Assembly: GCA_025617745.1 (NCBI GenBank)
Contig: CM046856.1
Coordinates: 45,561,049-45,625,048, forward strand
Direction: 5' to 3'
Origin: Heliocidaris erythrogramma
Lineage: Eukaryota; Echinodermata; Echinoidea; Camarodonta; Echinometridae
DNA length: 64,000 nt
Shown here piece after piece: positions 27,701 through 39,700 of this stretch; within the stretch, counting starts at the first letter, position 1, and each line of letters starts with the position of its first letter. The notes beneath the pieces were generated by a model, which was given only the letters and a program-made list of their open reading frames with translations, was not told the DNA's origin and searched no databases. Both the position numbers and the translations under genes were made by a program.

Positions 27701-30700
27701 CTTTACTTGATGTACCACAGATGTGTGGGGCTCTGATGGTTTCATGTGTGCCATATATAGGCTACTATTAGATGAAATACATTTGTGTAGAGAACTTTTG
27801 GATAGTGATATGATGGACCTACTTGGTGATATAAACGGGGACATCCCAGTAGAACGACGTTCTCAAAAGGACCGTGAGACCAACGTGTCGTTCTAGTAGT
27901 CTGTCCGTCTCGTGAACCCTCAGATAACTTTCACCAAGTCCACGAGACCGTCTCATTGGCTTTTATCCACAACACACCACCAAAAGTGTGTAATAGTCCC
28001 GGCGCCAAGAGTGTTAAACAGCTTTAAATCGAACGAACCTTCACACTATTGTCCTATTTCTATGGTGCTTGCGTGTTATAACATGTATGGGGAATAATTT
28101 TGATCGTTCTAGCTTACATTAAAATGTCTTATTATTTTGTAATGAATAAGTTTCATTTATTCTATTATCCCCCGTAGTCTTCCTCACTGATCATGGTAGA
28201 AAAAAGGCAATTCCATAATGGCGCCTTTATCCAGTCAGCTTTAGCACCCCACCCAAAATTCGCTCGCTAGTTTCTGCTTCCCGCTCAACTTTTCAACCCA
28301 TTCATGACCCTTCTAAACTTTTCACCTCGATACATATACTAATACTGAAAGTTCCTTCCAACTTTCAGAATGTAGAATAGAGGTCATGATTATCCGAAGA
28401 GCGGTGAAGTTATCCTTGCAAACCTCTTGGAGCCAAAAAGCAGTTAGATGCAGGCATTAGATGCAGACATCCTCTTGTAAAACCCCTGATATGTTTTGCG
28501 CCGAAACGAGAGCCTTACAATGCATCGTGTCCCCTCACCCAATTCATAAATACAGGAGACAGATTATATTTCTTGATCATCATTATATGATTTTGACATC
28601 TACATTTTTATCAATGATTCAGGTACCTTGAACGATATACATTTAATTTTTTAAAGTTTATTCATTTATTTTCCACATGCATGACACATGGATGAATTAC
28701 CCTTTCAACTTAAAGGAGAATTATCCCCACGAGACTTTTATCATTGACCTAAAACAGAATTCTAAACAGTTTCTGATAAAGTAAAAACATCGTATATTCG
28801 AGAATCGAGAGGACGGGAATTGTCGATTGAATCCTCCGATTTTTATTGTTCTCGAGAGTAAAGCAGCGTCGCCATGTTCCCGGTGCGATCGGGCTGTGTG
28901 ACGTAGGGCATGGAGTTGGCCGTAGCGCATTGTAATTGGCTCGCAATAGTTCACCAACATTATTTTAAAAAGAGTTTATTATTATTAATAATAACATAAA
29001 TTACGCAAGAGTTTCATAATTAAATTAAATAAATCAATTTATATTATCTACGTAACTATCACATTTGAAAAACATTTATTAGAGTAAAATAATCATCGTA
29101 AGTAAAACGTGTTCCAGGACACACTAGCTTGATTATACGATTCGCCCGGGCATAAGCTTAGCCCGCAGATCTACGTGATAATCGGCCTCCGTGAAATGAT
29201 CACTGCAGATCACATCATTTTTCCGATCAAGTTTGAAGTCTTTTCCTTGGAATTTTTCCACGTTCAATATGGTCACCCAACGCTTGAACAATTGCTGACA
29301 TTTCTGCGGGTCTGGGAACCGATGGAATGATTTCCCTATCGTTTTCTTGGAACAGTTACAACAGCCGAACGCTTGACAGTACACTATGTTTACCGTGTGT
29401 ATATGCAGCGCGCGCTTCATGCAAGCTAGCTACTAGCTAGTGAGTTCTCCATCCCCTACGTCATCACGCGCAAGGTTTTATGGGAAATTTAGAGAAAATG
29501 GACGCCGCCAGTAGGAGTAGACATCGTAAAAAGTGGTCTCTATTTTCTGCTCTTACAACGGCATCAGTTGGTCTAAAACGGTGATTTTTATATCAAATTA
29601 AATGTTATTTTATTCACTATGACCCTATTTACATTTAAAAGCCTGGGGATAATTCTCCTTTAAGTTGGTTTTCAAACTAGTTACCAAGACTGTAGGTTTA
29701 TAGTTCCCAAAACGAGAAGGAATACACGTTGTTATACACCCTATACCAAAGTGTATTTTGTAATCATTATTGTTATTGTTATTATTATCATTTTGAAGTC
29801 ATAACCCCACATGCCCTAAATCTTATATGCCCTGCTATAGTTTTATTTAACAAGTTAAATAAAACTTATATGTAGATTCATGAGGACACTGCAAACGAAA
29901 TAAAAATAGATTAAAACAAGAAGGAATACACGTTGTTATACACCCTATGCCAATGTGCATTTTGTAATCATTATTGCTATTGTTATTATTTTGATTTTGG
30001 AGTCATAATCCCACATGCCATAAATATTATATGCCCTGCTATAGTTTTATTGAACAAGTTAAATAAACTTTATTTATAGATTCATGAGGACACATCAAAA
30101 CGAAATAAAAATAGATCATTAACCTTGACCAGATTACATGCCTTTTTAACTAAATGAGAATCGAATGTTCTTTTGTCTTGTATGTCAATATTGTAAAGGA
30201 AAGCACCTACTTTAATCATCCAAACTACATACTTTTATTTTGTCATGTGATTTGTGTTTACTAGACGCAAACTGTATTTGAGATAACCCAGCTGAAAAAG
30301 AAGTATAAAGCTCTCAACCCTCTTTCTGAAAGCGTGGTAGAAATGCTAAATGAATCATCAGGGAGTCTGGGCCCCGTTTCATAGAACTTGTTATCAATAA
30401 CAACTGCCTCATTTCTATGACAAATTCCCTCTCAGCCAATCAGATTCAAGGATTTCAGTAGCTTTTAACAATTATTGTAACTTGTTATTGATAAAAAGTT
30501 TTATGAAACGAGGCTCTGGTGTTGTTATTTCAGTGTGTCGGAATGACACGTTGAGTGCTAAAATTCCCAGCGGGAGTTTTTAATCTTGATTAGCATTTTG
30601 CTTATTTTTTCAGTTGATTCATAGTGTTTCTCTGAAAGATAAAATATGATTGGAGGGGGTTCACCTTGTTTCAGGAATCTTAACCAGCACCTTGTAGTTT

Positions 30701-33700
30701 GGAGGGCGGTGTCCTAGCTGTCCATTTCTGTAACCCTAAGTCAATTTCCTAGTGGGTGCGTAGTCCTGTAGATGGTTATGTTTTTGTTTTTGATAAAATG
30801 ACATCCTCATTCATTTATCAGAAGTTTTCACTCTATATCTACGGTAACGTTCGTATTATCGGGGAAACCAATTATACGTCTTACTTTTAATGCTGATAAA
30901 AAATGGCATCCAAAATCCTGAATTTTAGTTTAGAGGGTTCTCTTTCATTTCACAATCCTCAGTTCTTTTGAGAATCAGATCTCCATCCTTAAATGTTCCG
31001 GTATTTTGGGGTTTTTTTAAGCGAGAGAGAAAGTGTGTCTGTGAAAAGTTTGGGGATGAAAGTTATCTCCGTCACAAAGACGTAAGTAAAATGAAAGCGG
31101 TGAATGTGCTGTAATTCGTATTTTTATCCATAGTAGTCAGAGCGTTGGCGGATCCAGGGGGGGGGCACTTCCGGCCCGTGCCCCCCCCCCCCTTTGGAAG
31201 AAAAGTATGCATTTTGACCATAGACGATCCGCCATTTTCTCTATTGTGCCCCCCCCCCCCTTTTTTTTTTTTTTTTGCTTGTCAGGGAATTATGGAGGGA
31301 AACTGGACCCCCATAGCCCCCCCCCCCCCCCCGAGCGAATTTTGAAGGTCTGGCGAAAAAAAAATACAGGTCTACCTTTTCCAAAAGTTGACAAACCTTC
31401 ATTTGTATGCCCCCTCTTTTACTCAATCCTGGATCCGCCCCTGATACAGTCAGAGTACCCAAAGTTAGTCACATTCTCCAGAGTACACAGGTTGTCAGAC
31501 AATGTTATTTACCTCGTTGTATCACTGCCTAAGATGGACAGACCTTCAAATTAGGCTACAGCCCACGTAGGGAAGGAAGACGACAAATTATGTTTGTGGG
31601 GACGCTTTCTCGTGAGTCATAAGAAAATGACGTTGGTGCATATCCATAAAACCCTGACCAGGGTCGCGGAATTGATAAGTCTTAGTTATGGCAGCAACAT
31701 CTCAGCATTTGTTGTTCTATTTATTGTGCGCCCTTGGCAACAACCAAAACGATATCCGCGAGCCATCTCCTACTTATTCCTCTCAACGCATGTAAGACTA
31801 TGACGTTGCTAGCATGTATAGGCATGATAGGAGTGAACGGTCTTCTGTGCAACCTTATATGGGCATTGTGACCATTAACGAAGACTTATGCTTAGTAATG
31901 AGGATTAATGCCTTACCAAAGGGCACTAGCGCGTCCACTTAGTTTCGAACCCGGGTCTTCCCAGTGATGAGATCACTGCTCTATCAACTGAGCCATCGCA
32001 CATCCATGAAATGTGAAACTAAACTGTGAAATAAACGTGCAACAAAAATATCAAAATTGTCGTCACGTGCACACTGACATTTACCCCTGCCCCTTTAAAA
32101 TTGCCATCTTACCAGTCTTAAAAGTGAATCTCTTAGACTGTCGGGTTTCTTCTGTAATGCTATGGTCACAACTGATCGTGCGTGTTTTTGCTCGTGCGTG
32201 CCGCAGCTGCGATCGGCTGTGTGCCAACTCCTGCGATTCGTACGTCCTTCTTTTGTCATGGTCACAACCAGTCGTGCTCCTGTCTGCACCTCCTCTTGGG
32301 CGTCTTGCACCCTCCTCATTAACATACTCCCTCTTACCTGCAAAAACTCTTGAGACGAACGTACATCCCCGTACAGTATACGTGCAGCCGACGTGCAACC
32401 AAAGCGCAAAATGTCACAACTCCGTATGGAGCCATGGGCTTTGTGCCCTTGCGATGGTCGCAAGAAGCACGTGCAGGAAGTACGATGGCTGCGCGTGTCA
32501 TCGTCGCAGACCACATACACGGAGGTGCACGACCGCTTGTGACAAACCTTTTATTCTGATCATGTTGAACTCTGGGTTTGTGCACTAGCACTCTTCTATT
32601 ATAAAAATAGGCCAAATAGAAGTCGTTTGAATGCAGATGCACAAATCTTGTGACCTGACTTACGCTTCTTACGCAGGATTGTCAACTTTTGGAAACTGTT
32701 TGGAGGGAGACCCGTATTTTTTTGGTCTCGCCAGCCCTCAAAAAGTCGCTCAGTGGCGGGGGGGGGGGGTGTTATGGGGTCCAGTTTCCCTTCATAATTC
32801 TTTAACAAGCCAAAAAAAAAGTTTATCAGTTCTAAAAAGGGGGTCACAATGTATACTTTTTCTTTCAAAAGGGGGGGGGGGGCACGGGCCGGGTGTGCTC
32901 CCCTAAATCCGCCAGTGCCAAAGAGGACAGCTAAAGGTAAGGTTGCACACGCTGGACACCGTTTTGGCGAAGACAGTTTGTTTGCGAACTAAAGACAGGA
33001 AATTAGATTGAGCGAATAATAGCAATATTCTTTTTTGTATCCGAATGAGCACTGCCTTGACTGAAGACAACATTTGGGTTGATCAGTTGCGGTTAGAGAG
33101 ATGATAATTTTAGAAACACGTAAAGCGTCTCATCCTCGTACGGTACCTGCCTTCAGATCTTCATAATGCAATTGTTTTTTTTTGTGAATGATAGACGAAG
33201 ATCCTTAATATAATGCTTTTAAGTCCCTACCCAAGGAGGGGGTACTTGATATATAGTATATCTTAGTGATCCAAGTTTACCCCAAACAGTGTTACTTGGA
33301 AATCGTGTTCCCCAGTATCGTTTTGAGAACTGAAAGCAAATCCAAGAACTATCCTGTGAATTTGAGGAAAGTGGAATTAAAAAGAAGAGAGTAAAAGGGG
33401 ATTAGGAGATGATGAGATAAAAAAAAACATTAATCGAAAAGAAAGGTAGTAATCCGTCGAAGCTCTAAGTAAAGGGGTGACGACAAGTGCCTTTTCTAGG
33501 GAACTGACTGATTTCTTTGAAATGCGTCAGGTACCACCCCAATCCGCTTTGTCTTTGTAACTTTGTGCTTTTGGATTAAGACCTCATCACCATTACCTCC
33601 TCACCCTCTTCAGAAACCAGAGGACTGAAGATCATCAATTAGTTGTACTGTTGTAGTCAGAAAACAGAGAGCTTTATGGTGAAGCAGTGAGTACGTGTTC

Positions 33701-36700
33701 AGATTATACGACTATGACTCGAAAGAGTCACATGCAATCTTCCAAGATGCTGTCGCAGAAGACACCAGATGCGCAGCAGAGAATGCTAGGAGAGGCTCCC
33801 GCTTTTTTTGGACTAAGTCCAAACTTTGAATGTCTACACTTCAGAAGAGTTTGTCTCATGGCTGAGCTGGCTACTACGATGAGTAACATCCGCCAAATAC
33901 AATACGAATTTCTTTTCTAAGAACATTTTATAGGGAGACAAGATGAAATCTCTTTAGAAAAAGTGTGCTTCGTAGGAAATCTCCCGCCCTTATCTTGTAA
34001 ATAACTCTCTGCAGTTTGTGTGAGCCAAAGTTTTTGGAAAACGTCGTTCGTTAGCTATAGAACTTCCGGAAAGTTGAACTTCTGAAAGTCGGAGCCCTCC
34101 TACGCACATTTACCATCTTATCATTGCTTTTTTATTCAAGAGGTAGCATTTTCATCCATGTGGGATGGATTACCCTTTCAATTTAAGTTTCTTTTCAAAC
34201 TAAATATTTACCCAAACTAGGTTTATAGTTACCAAAACGAGAAGGAATACACGTTGTTATACACCCTATACCAAAGTGTATTTTGTAATCATTATTGTTA
34301 TTATCATTTTGGAGTCATAATCCAACATGCCCTAAATCTTATATGCCCTGCTTTATTTTTATTGAAGAAGTTAAATAAACCTTATCCGTAGATTCATGAG
34401 GACACTGAAAAACGAAATAAAAATAGATCACTTGAGCGGTTTACGTGCCTTTTTAGCTAAATGGGAATCGAATGTCCTTTTGTCTTGTATGTCAATATCG
34501 TATAGGAAAGCACCTACATTAATCATCCAAAATGCAGAGAATGCTAGGAGAGGCTCCCGCTTTTTTTGGACTAACGCCAAATTCTGAATGTCTACACTTC
34601 AGAAGAGTTTGTCTCATGGCTGAGCTGGCTACTACGATGAGTTAACATCCGCCAAATACAATCTGCCTTTCTTTTTTAGAACATTTTATAGGGAGACAAG
34701 ATGAAAGCTCTCTAGAAAAATTGTGCTTCGTAAGGAATCTCCCGCCCTTGACTTGTAAATAACCCCTGCAGTTTGTGTGAGCCAAAGTATTTGGAAAACG
34801 TCGTTCATCGTTCGTTAGCTATAGAACTTCCGGAAAGTTGAACTTTTGAAAGCCGGAGCCCTCCTACGCACATTTACCATCTTATCATTGCTTTTTTATT
34901 CAAGAGGTAGCATTTTCATCCAGAGACCAGGGCCCCGTTTCATAAAACTTGTTATCAATAACAAGTTACAATAATTGTTATAGGCTACTGAAGTCCGTGC
35001 ATTTGATTGGCTGAGAGCAAATCTATGACAAATTTGCTCTCAGCCAATCAAATGCACGGATTTCAGTAGCTTATAACAATTATTGTAACTTGTTATTGAT
35101 AACAAGTTTTATGAAACGTTTTTTTTTCATGATTTTGATTATTAATTGCATTGGATTGTACTTCCGTTTACAAATACATGAATTCCTAAGAAAATTATAT
35201 CTTTACAAAAAATACAATAAAATCCATTTAAAAATTTGCAACTTTAGTTTTTACTTTTTGTATTTTGTGAGTATTCTTAATTAATGATGATTCAGCAGTG
35301 AGCACTAGTTTATCTTCGTTAGCACATTTTTTTTTCGTTGTTGTTCTTTTCTTCCTGTGCGACAATGCTTTTAAATGTTAAAATATTCCACATTATTTGA
35401 TTCTGTCTCTTACTTCTGACACTCGCAAGTCCATGTCTCCGCCCCCTGTCAACATCTTCAACTTGCGAGGATCCAATATCATTGTCTTGTCACAACAAAC
35501 AAATATTTATATGGTGAAAAACGCTTACTCTCCAGCCTAGCTAGCTTTCATCTGCTGTGTTTATTCAAAAGTTTTCTGTTCAATTTAACATCGTCACAAG
35601 TCCTTGGATGGATGGAGGGTGTGATGTACGCGCCACCTAGTCCCATCTCTCGTCGACTCTCGATACGTTCTCCCAGTCGAGGAATCGAGGGGATATTCAA
35701 GCTTAAGACCCTCTCCCAGGCCAGTAGCGGGGGAACTATTATCGGCGTGGAGGCAGTGACTCACTCCATGGCGCTTCTCGAATGGCGCCAGAACGCTGTA
35801 TGTGCGAAAAACACATTTTTGGGGACGTTATCTCATCGCGGAGATGCAAAGAGACTTTTCGCTGACATGTACAGCTTCCTCGTCTTTTAGGAACTTTATT
35901 ATTGAAAATTTCTAGAGAGTACTGAAAAATGGAATGGAAATAATAAGGAGAAAAAGAAAAGAATAAAATAATGAAGCTGAAATCATCTAACTATAGAAGA
36001 TAGAGCTTGAAATTTTAAGTTTGTTCGCTAATTCAAAACATTCTTCAGCATATATTTCTCCCTCCCATGAAAATAAGAAACATGTGAAGAATAAGTACAA
36101 AAAAAAATGAGAGCGAGGTCATTATGTAGGCCAATTAATATATACATGTATCTAATAGAGACAAACGGGGTGCTATCCGGAGAGAGAGAGAGAGAGAGTG
36201 GGAGAGAGTGAATAGTCTGTCGGTCCAAAAGCCGGTCCAAAATTATGGTAATGATAAAGATGGGAACTTGACATGTGACGTTGTTGCTCGAGTCTTCCAG
36301 GTGTGATCGTGGCTAGATTGATGTGTGCTAGTTAAAGAATTCCCATTAGCTATGGCTCCAAAATATCACACAAAAAGAAATAGTACCTGCTAGATATCAA
36401 TTTTCGCCGACTGATTCTTTCTTGATGGTGCTTTAATTAATCATTGACAACTCGTCTGGGAATGGTTTAGATCGCAAAAAGATAGCCTCTTCGTGACTTT
36501 CTGTGCTTGTGGATACAATGATTAAGATCTGTGATTGAAGAACAATTTACACATTTATGTTATCCGACATATTATTAGCTTAGAATATTCACGGTGTTCA
36601 ACTTTTTAAAAAGACATAGGCAGTGTAAGAACACCTCACAATCATATAATATACTCTATCAGTATTACGTATATAAAACACATTTGATTATTTTAAGCAA

Positions 36701-39700
36701 TATGAAAAGTGTATTCGTTCGAAAAATAAATTAATCGAATAAATAAGATGTGTCAGCTATATCGCATTTATGATTCCTGTTTTAAAGATGATTAACCCAT
36801 TTTCCTGTTTATTTTTACAGACCATCGATCAGGAGAAATGTTTGGAGTGGGTGACAAGGACCGGAAGAAGGGCCACCAGAACGGCCATGCCAGCCCAGTG
36901 AGTAACGGGCCAAGCTCTCCCGTGAGCCCCGCAGCACAAATACTCAACTTCGAGAACGGTGAGCGCAGTATCAATCTTCTACTTACACTTGGCAGGGGCA
37001 TGTTTGACTTTTCAAAATACCATTTTGAATGGGGTGGATGTTGAAAAGTTAGCAAAAGCTTTCAAAACAAAAAATACAAAATTAATAAAAAATCATTTTT
37101 TGCGATAAGACGACAAGGCTCGATGAAGTTTTCCCTTTTAATTCTATCTGTGTCCAATTATTTCATTCGAATGCCTTTTCTTCATGCTCGCTTTCACTTA
37201 CATTCCTTAAAACTTTATTTCTTATTCTTTTTGATATCATCATAATCACTGATATGTATAATCATTGAATAGTGCCTCTCTGCTTCACTTTTTATCATCT
37301 GACATTTAAAACTGTTTTAAACAATTGGTTATTATTGAAAGTAATTAGTTGTCACAGGCAACGTTACTGAATGCCATATAATGATAATAATTATGTTACA
37401 TTTATATAGCGCATTATGTGAATACTTGTGCTTTACATTGTTATTCATTATGTGTTCAGTTAACTTTAATCGTGATGTAAGGTTAAATTTACTAGTCAAT
37501 CCAAAATATATCCAAAAATTGTTACCCCTTCTCTGTCAACAGAGGTTGGAGAGACCCCATCACAACGCGTGCATTTCTTGCTGGGCGGTGATGGATCAGA
37601 GAGGCAGAATGACACCCCACCAGTCTACTCTGAAATGGAGGAATTGTTTTATGACAAAGAGGGTCGTCTACTCGAATGGAAAGAAACTGCAAGGTTAGCT
37701 TCTATTTTCATAATGATAAAAATATATACACACTAATACAAATCATATTTGATCAAACGCTAAAACCACAGATAGGTAAGCTCTTGGTTGTTTAAATCTG
37801 TATTACAAAAAAGTATTTTTCGTGTTTGACGTAAAATTAATGTAGGGAGCAATTAATTTGATAGGGTATATTGCAAGTTCAGTTATCTTAGATGTTAGTA
37901 CATGTATATCCCCCAGTTTCACTTCGATTAATCGCTCATTTCTTCTCCTTCCACCCTCCTTTTTCTATTTCCCTGTCTGTCTTCTATCTCTCTCTGGTCT
38001 TCTTCGATCCCGTAGATGGGTGAAATACGAGGAGAACGTCGACCACGGCGCTGGTCGTTGGAGTAAGCCTCACGTCGCCACTCTGTCCCTACACAGTCTG
38101 TTTGAACTCCGGAAGTTCATCAGGAACGGTAGTATCCAACTCGACATGAATGCAGAAGACCTAGAACAGATCATTGGTAAGTCAACAAATTGGCAACACT
38201 CTATTTTCAGAGCAAAAATTCCATTATGTTCACTTTATAAAAAAATGTTATGTTTTATTTTGCTACTTTTAATTAGTACATTCTTATTACTTGTCGTACG
38301 TGTACGATAGTCTTGTAGCCGTACTAATGTGTTTTCTTAGTGTATTTTTTAATCAGTTATTTAGGTAAGGACCCCATTGGAAATAAGCCATTTCGGCTTT
38401 CATGGGCTATCCTGTCATGGTACCTGGTTATGTTTGTATTGCAATATACCTGACGAATAAAATAAAATCAAATCAAACCAAGACACGTAATGAGCTGACT
38501 GGTAATAGGAAGATGGCAGTTTTACCAAAAGAATGGATGGTAATTACGATCGAGGGCCAGTACATTGTGGTCTATTAAAGTGCCAGCTTATCTAATAGAA
38601 ACTGTCAAGTGGGTCGGTTGAATCTATATTTTGTCCGTCTTATTCCCGTAAATACCTATTCTCGAATGCACCTTAAAGATAAGCTTGCATTTCTTTTGTT
38701 CTCCCTCTTTTATTCCTAGCTTTACCTTTGCTTAGTATTAGAGATCATTTTATAATCTCCATGAATCTATTTTCCCCTCTCAGACGTTGATGTTTTCTAC
38801 ACCACCGTTTTTACGTAGTGTTATTTTATTATCTAGAATATATTTTTGCTGACTCTGTTCAGATCTTGCACTGGACAACCTGGTTGCTACCAATGTATTG
38901 GAGGAGGATCAGCGAATCATCGCACGTGAAGCTCTCCTGACCCGCCATCGTCACCACAAACAGAAGAAGAAGAAGGAGCCTGAAAACAAAGCCTACAACA
39001 AGGGCCGCAGGAAAAGCAGCATGTTCCCGGGTATGGACCGCAGCATGTCCGATATCGGCCGCAGCCAATCCACCGGTAACAACCAAGTCAGCATGGAGCA
39101 AGGTATGTGAAGCGGTTATTCAGCGGTTATCATGTGGTCACTGACAGTCACTGACAGTCAAATTCTTATGTTAAAAGTCAGGTGGTATATGAAAATTATG
39201 TTTAAAGTACTATCAACTTGTTCACTTTCGAATGTGACCAAGTACGTCAGCATAAAGCAGTTTTATTACAAGTTCATTGAAAAAATATATAATTCTTATA
39301 TATTTAATTCCTCAAACGTTTTTGAACGTACCGAGTGCTATTCGTGCATTTTCACCACAAAGGATTGTCTAAAAAATGTAATTTGTTAAACATGGATATC
39401 AGGGGAGCGTTTCATCAAGCGTTTTGTCAGTGATTTTCACCGACAACTGTTATAAGCTACTGAAATCCTTGCATCTGATTGGCTGAGAGCAAATTTGTCG
39501 GTAAAATCACTGACAAAACGCTTGATGAAACGCTCCCCAGGACAGACAAAATACGGAAAGGGTGAAAATCGAAATATTCTTACTTTTTTTGCAGAAGCAC
39601 AAATGAAGGATGGAGAGATGAGGAAAAACTCGAGCGCCAATGCTCTGTCGAAGATGCCCGATGGTGCCCGAACCGAGAGCCGAGGATCAGTCGGCAGGGT

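Larger units (their letters stand above)
20445..28655. other. SLC4 intron 2, first half
   Basis: AT-rich with scattered homopolymers (poly-G at 23480-23490). Apart from the purine tract and two unassigned open stretches listed, I recognise nothing. Confidence 0.5.
28660..30250. repeat. Repeat family R, copy 1 (interrupted and internally duplicated)
   Basis: Similar to 34161-34530. The landmark is GAAGGAATACACGTTGTTAT, with ATGCCCTGCTATAG and GATTCATGAGGACAC downstream. It contains a tandem duplication of about 215 bp (roughly 29718-29920 and 29922-30115) and the THAP transposon. Function unknown. Confidence 0.75.

Noticed and set aside
32013..32588. 191-codon ORF plus four overlapping ORFs on both strands
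   Set aside because: The block is GC-rich and open in most frames, with no family motif and internal repeats, so a repeat is more likely than a gene.
35612..35890. Alternative first exon just before SLC4 exon 3
   Set aside because: No GT donor in the phase needed by exon 3 was found; exon 2 supplies the right phase.
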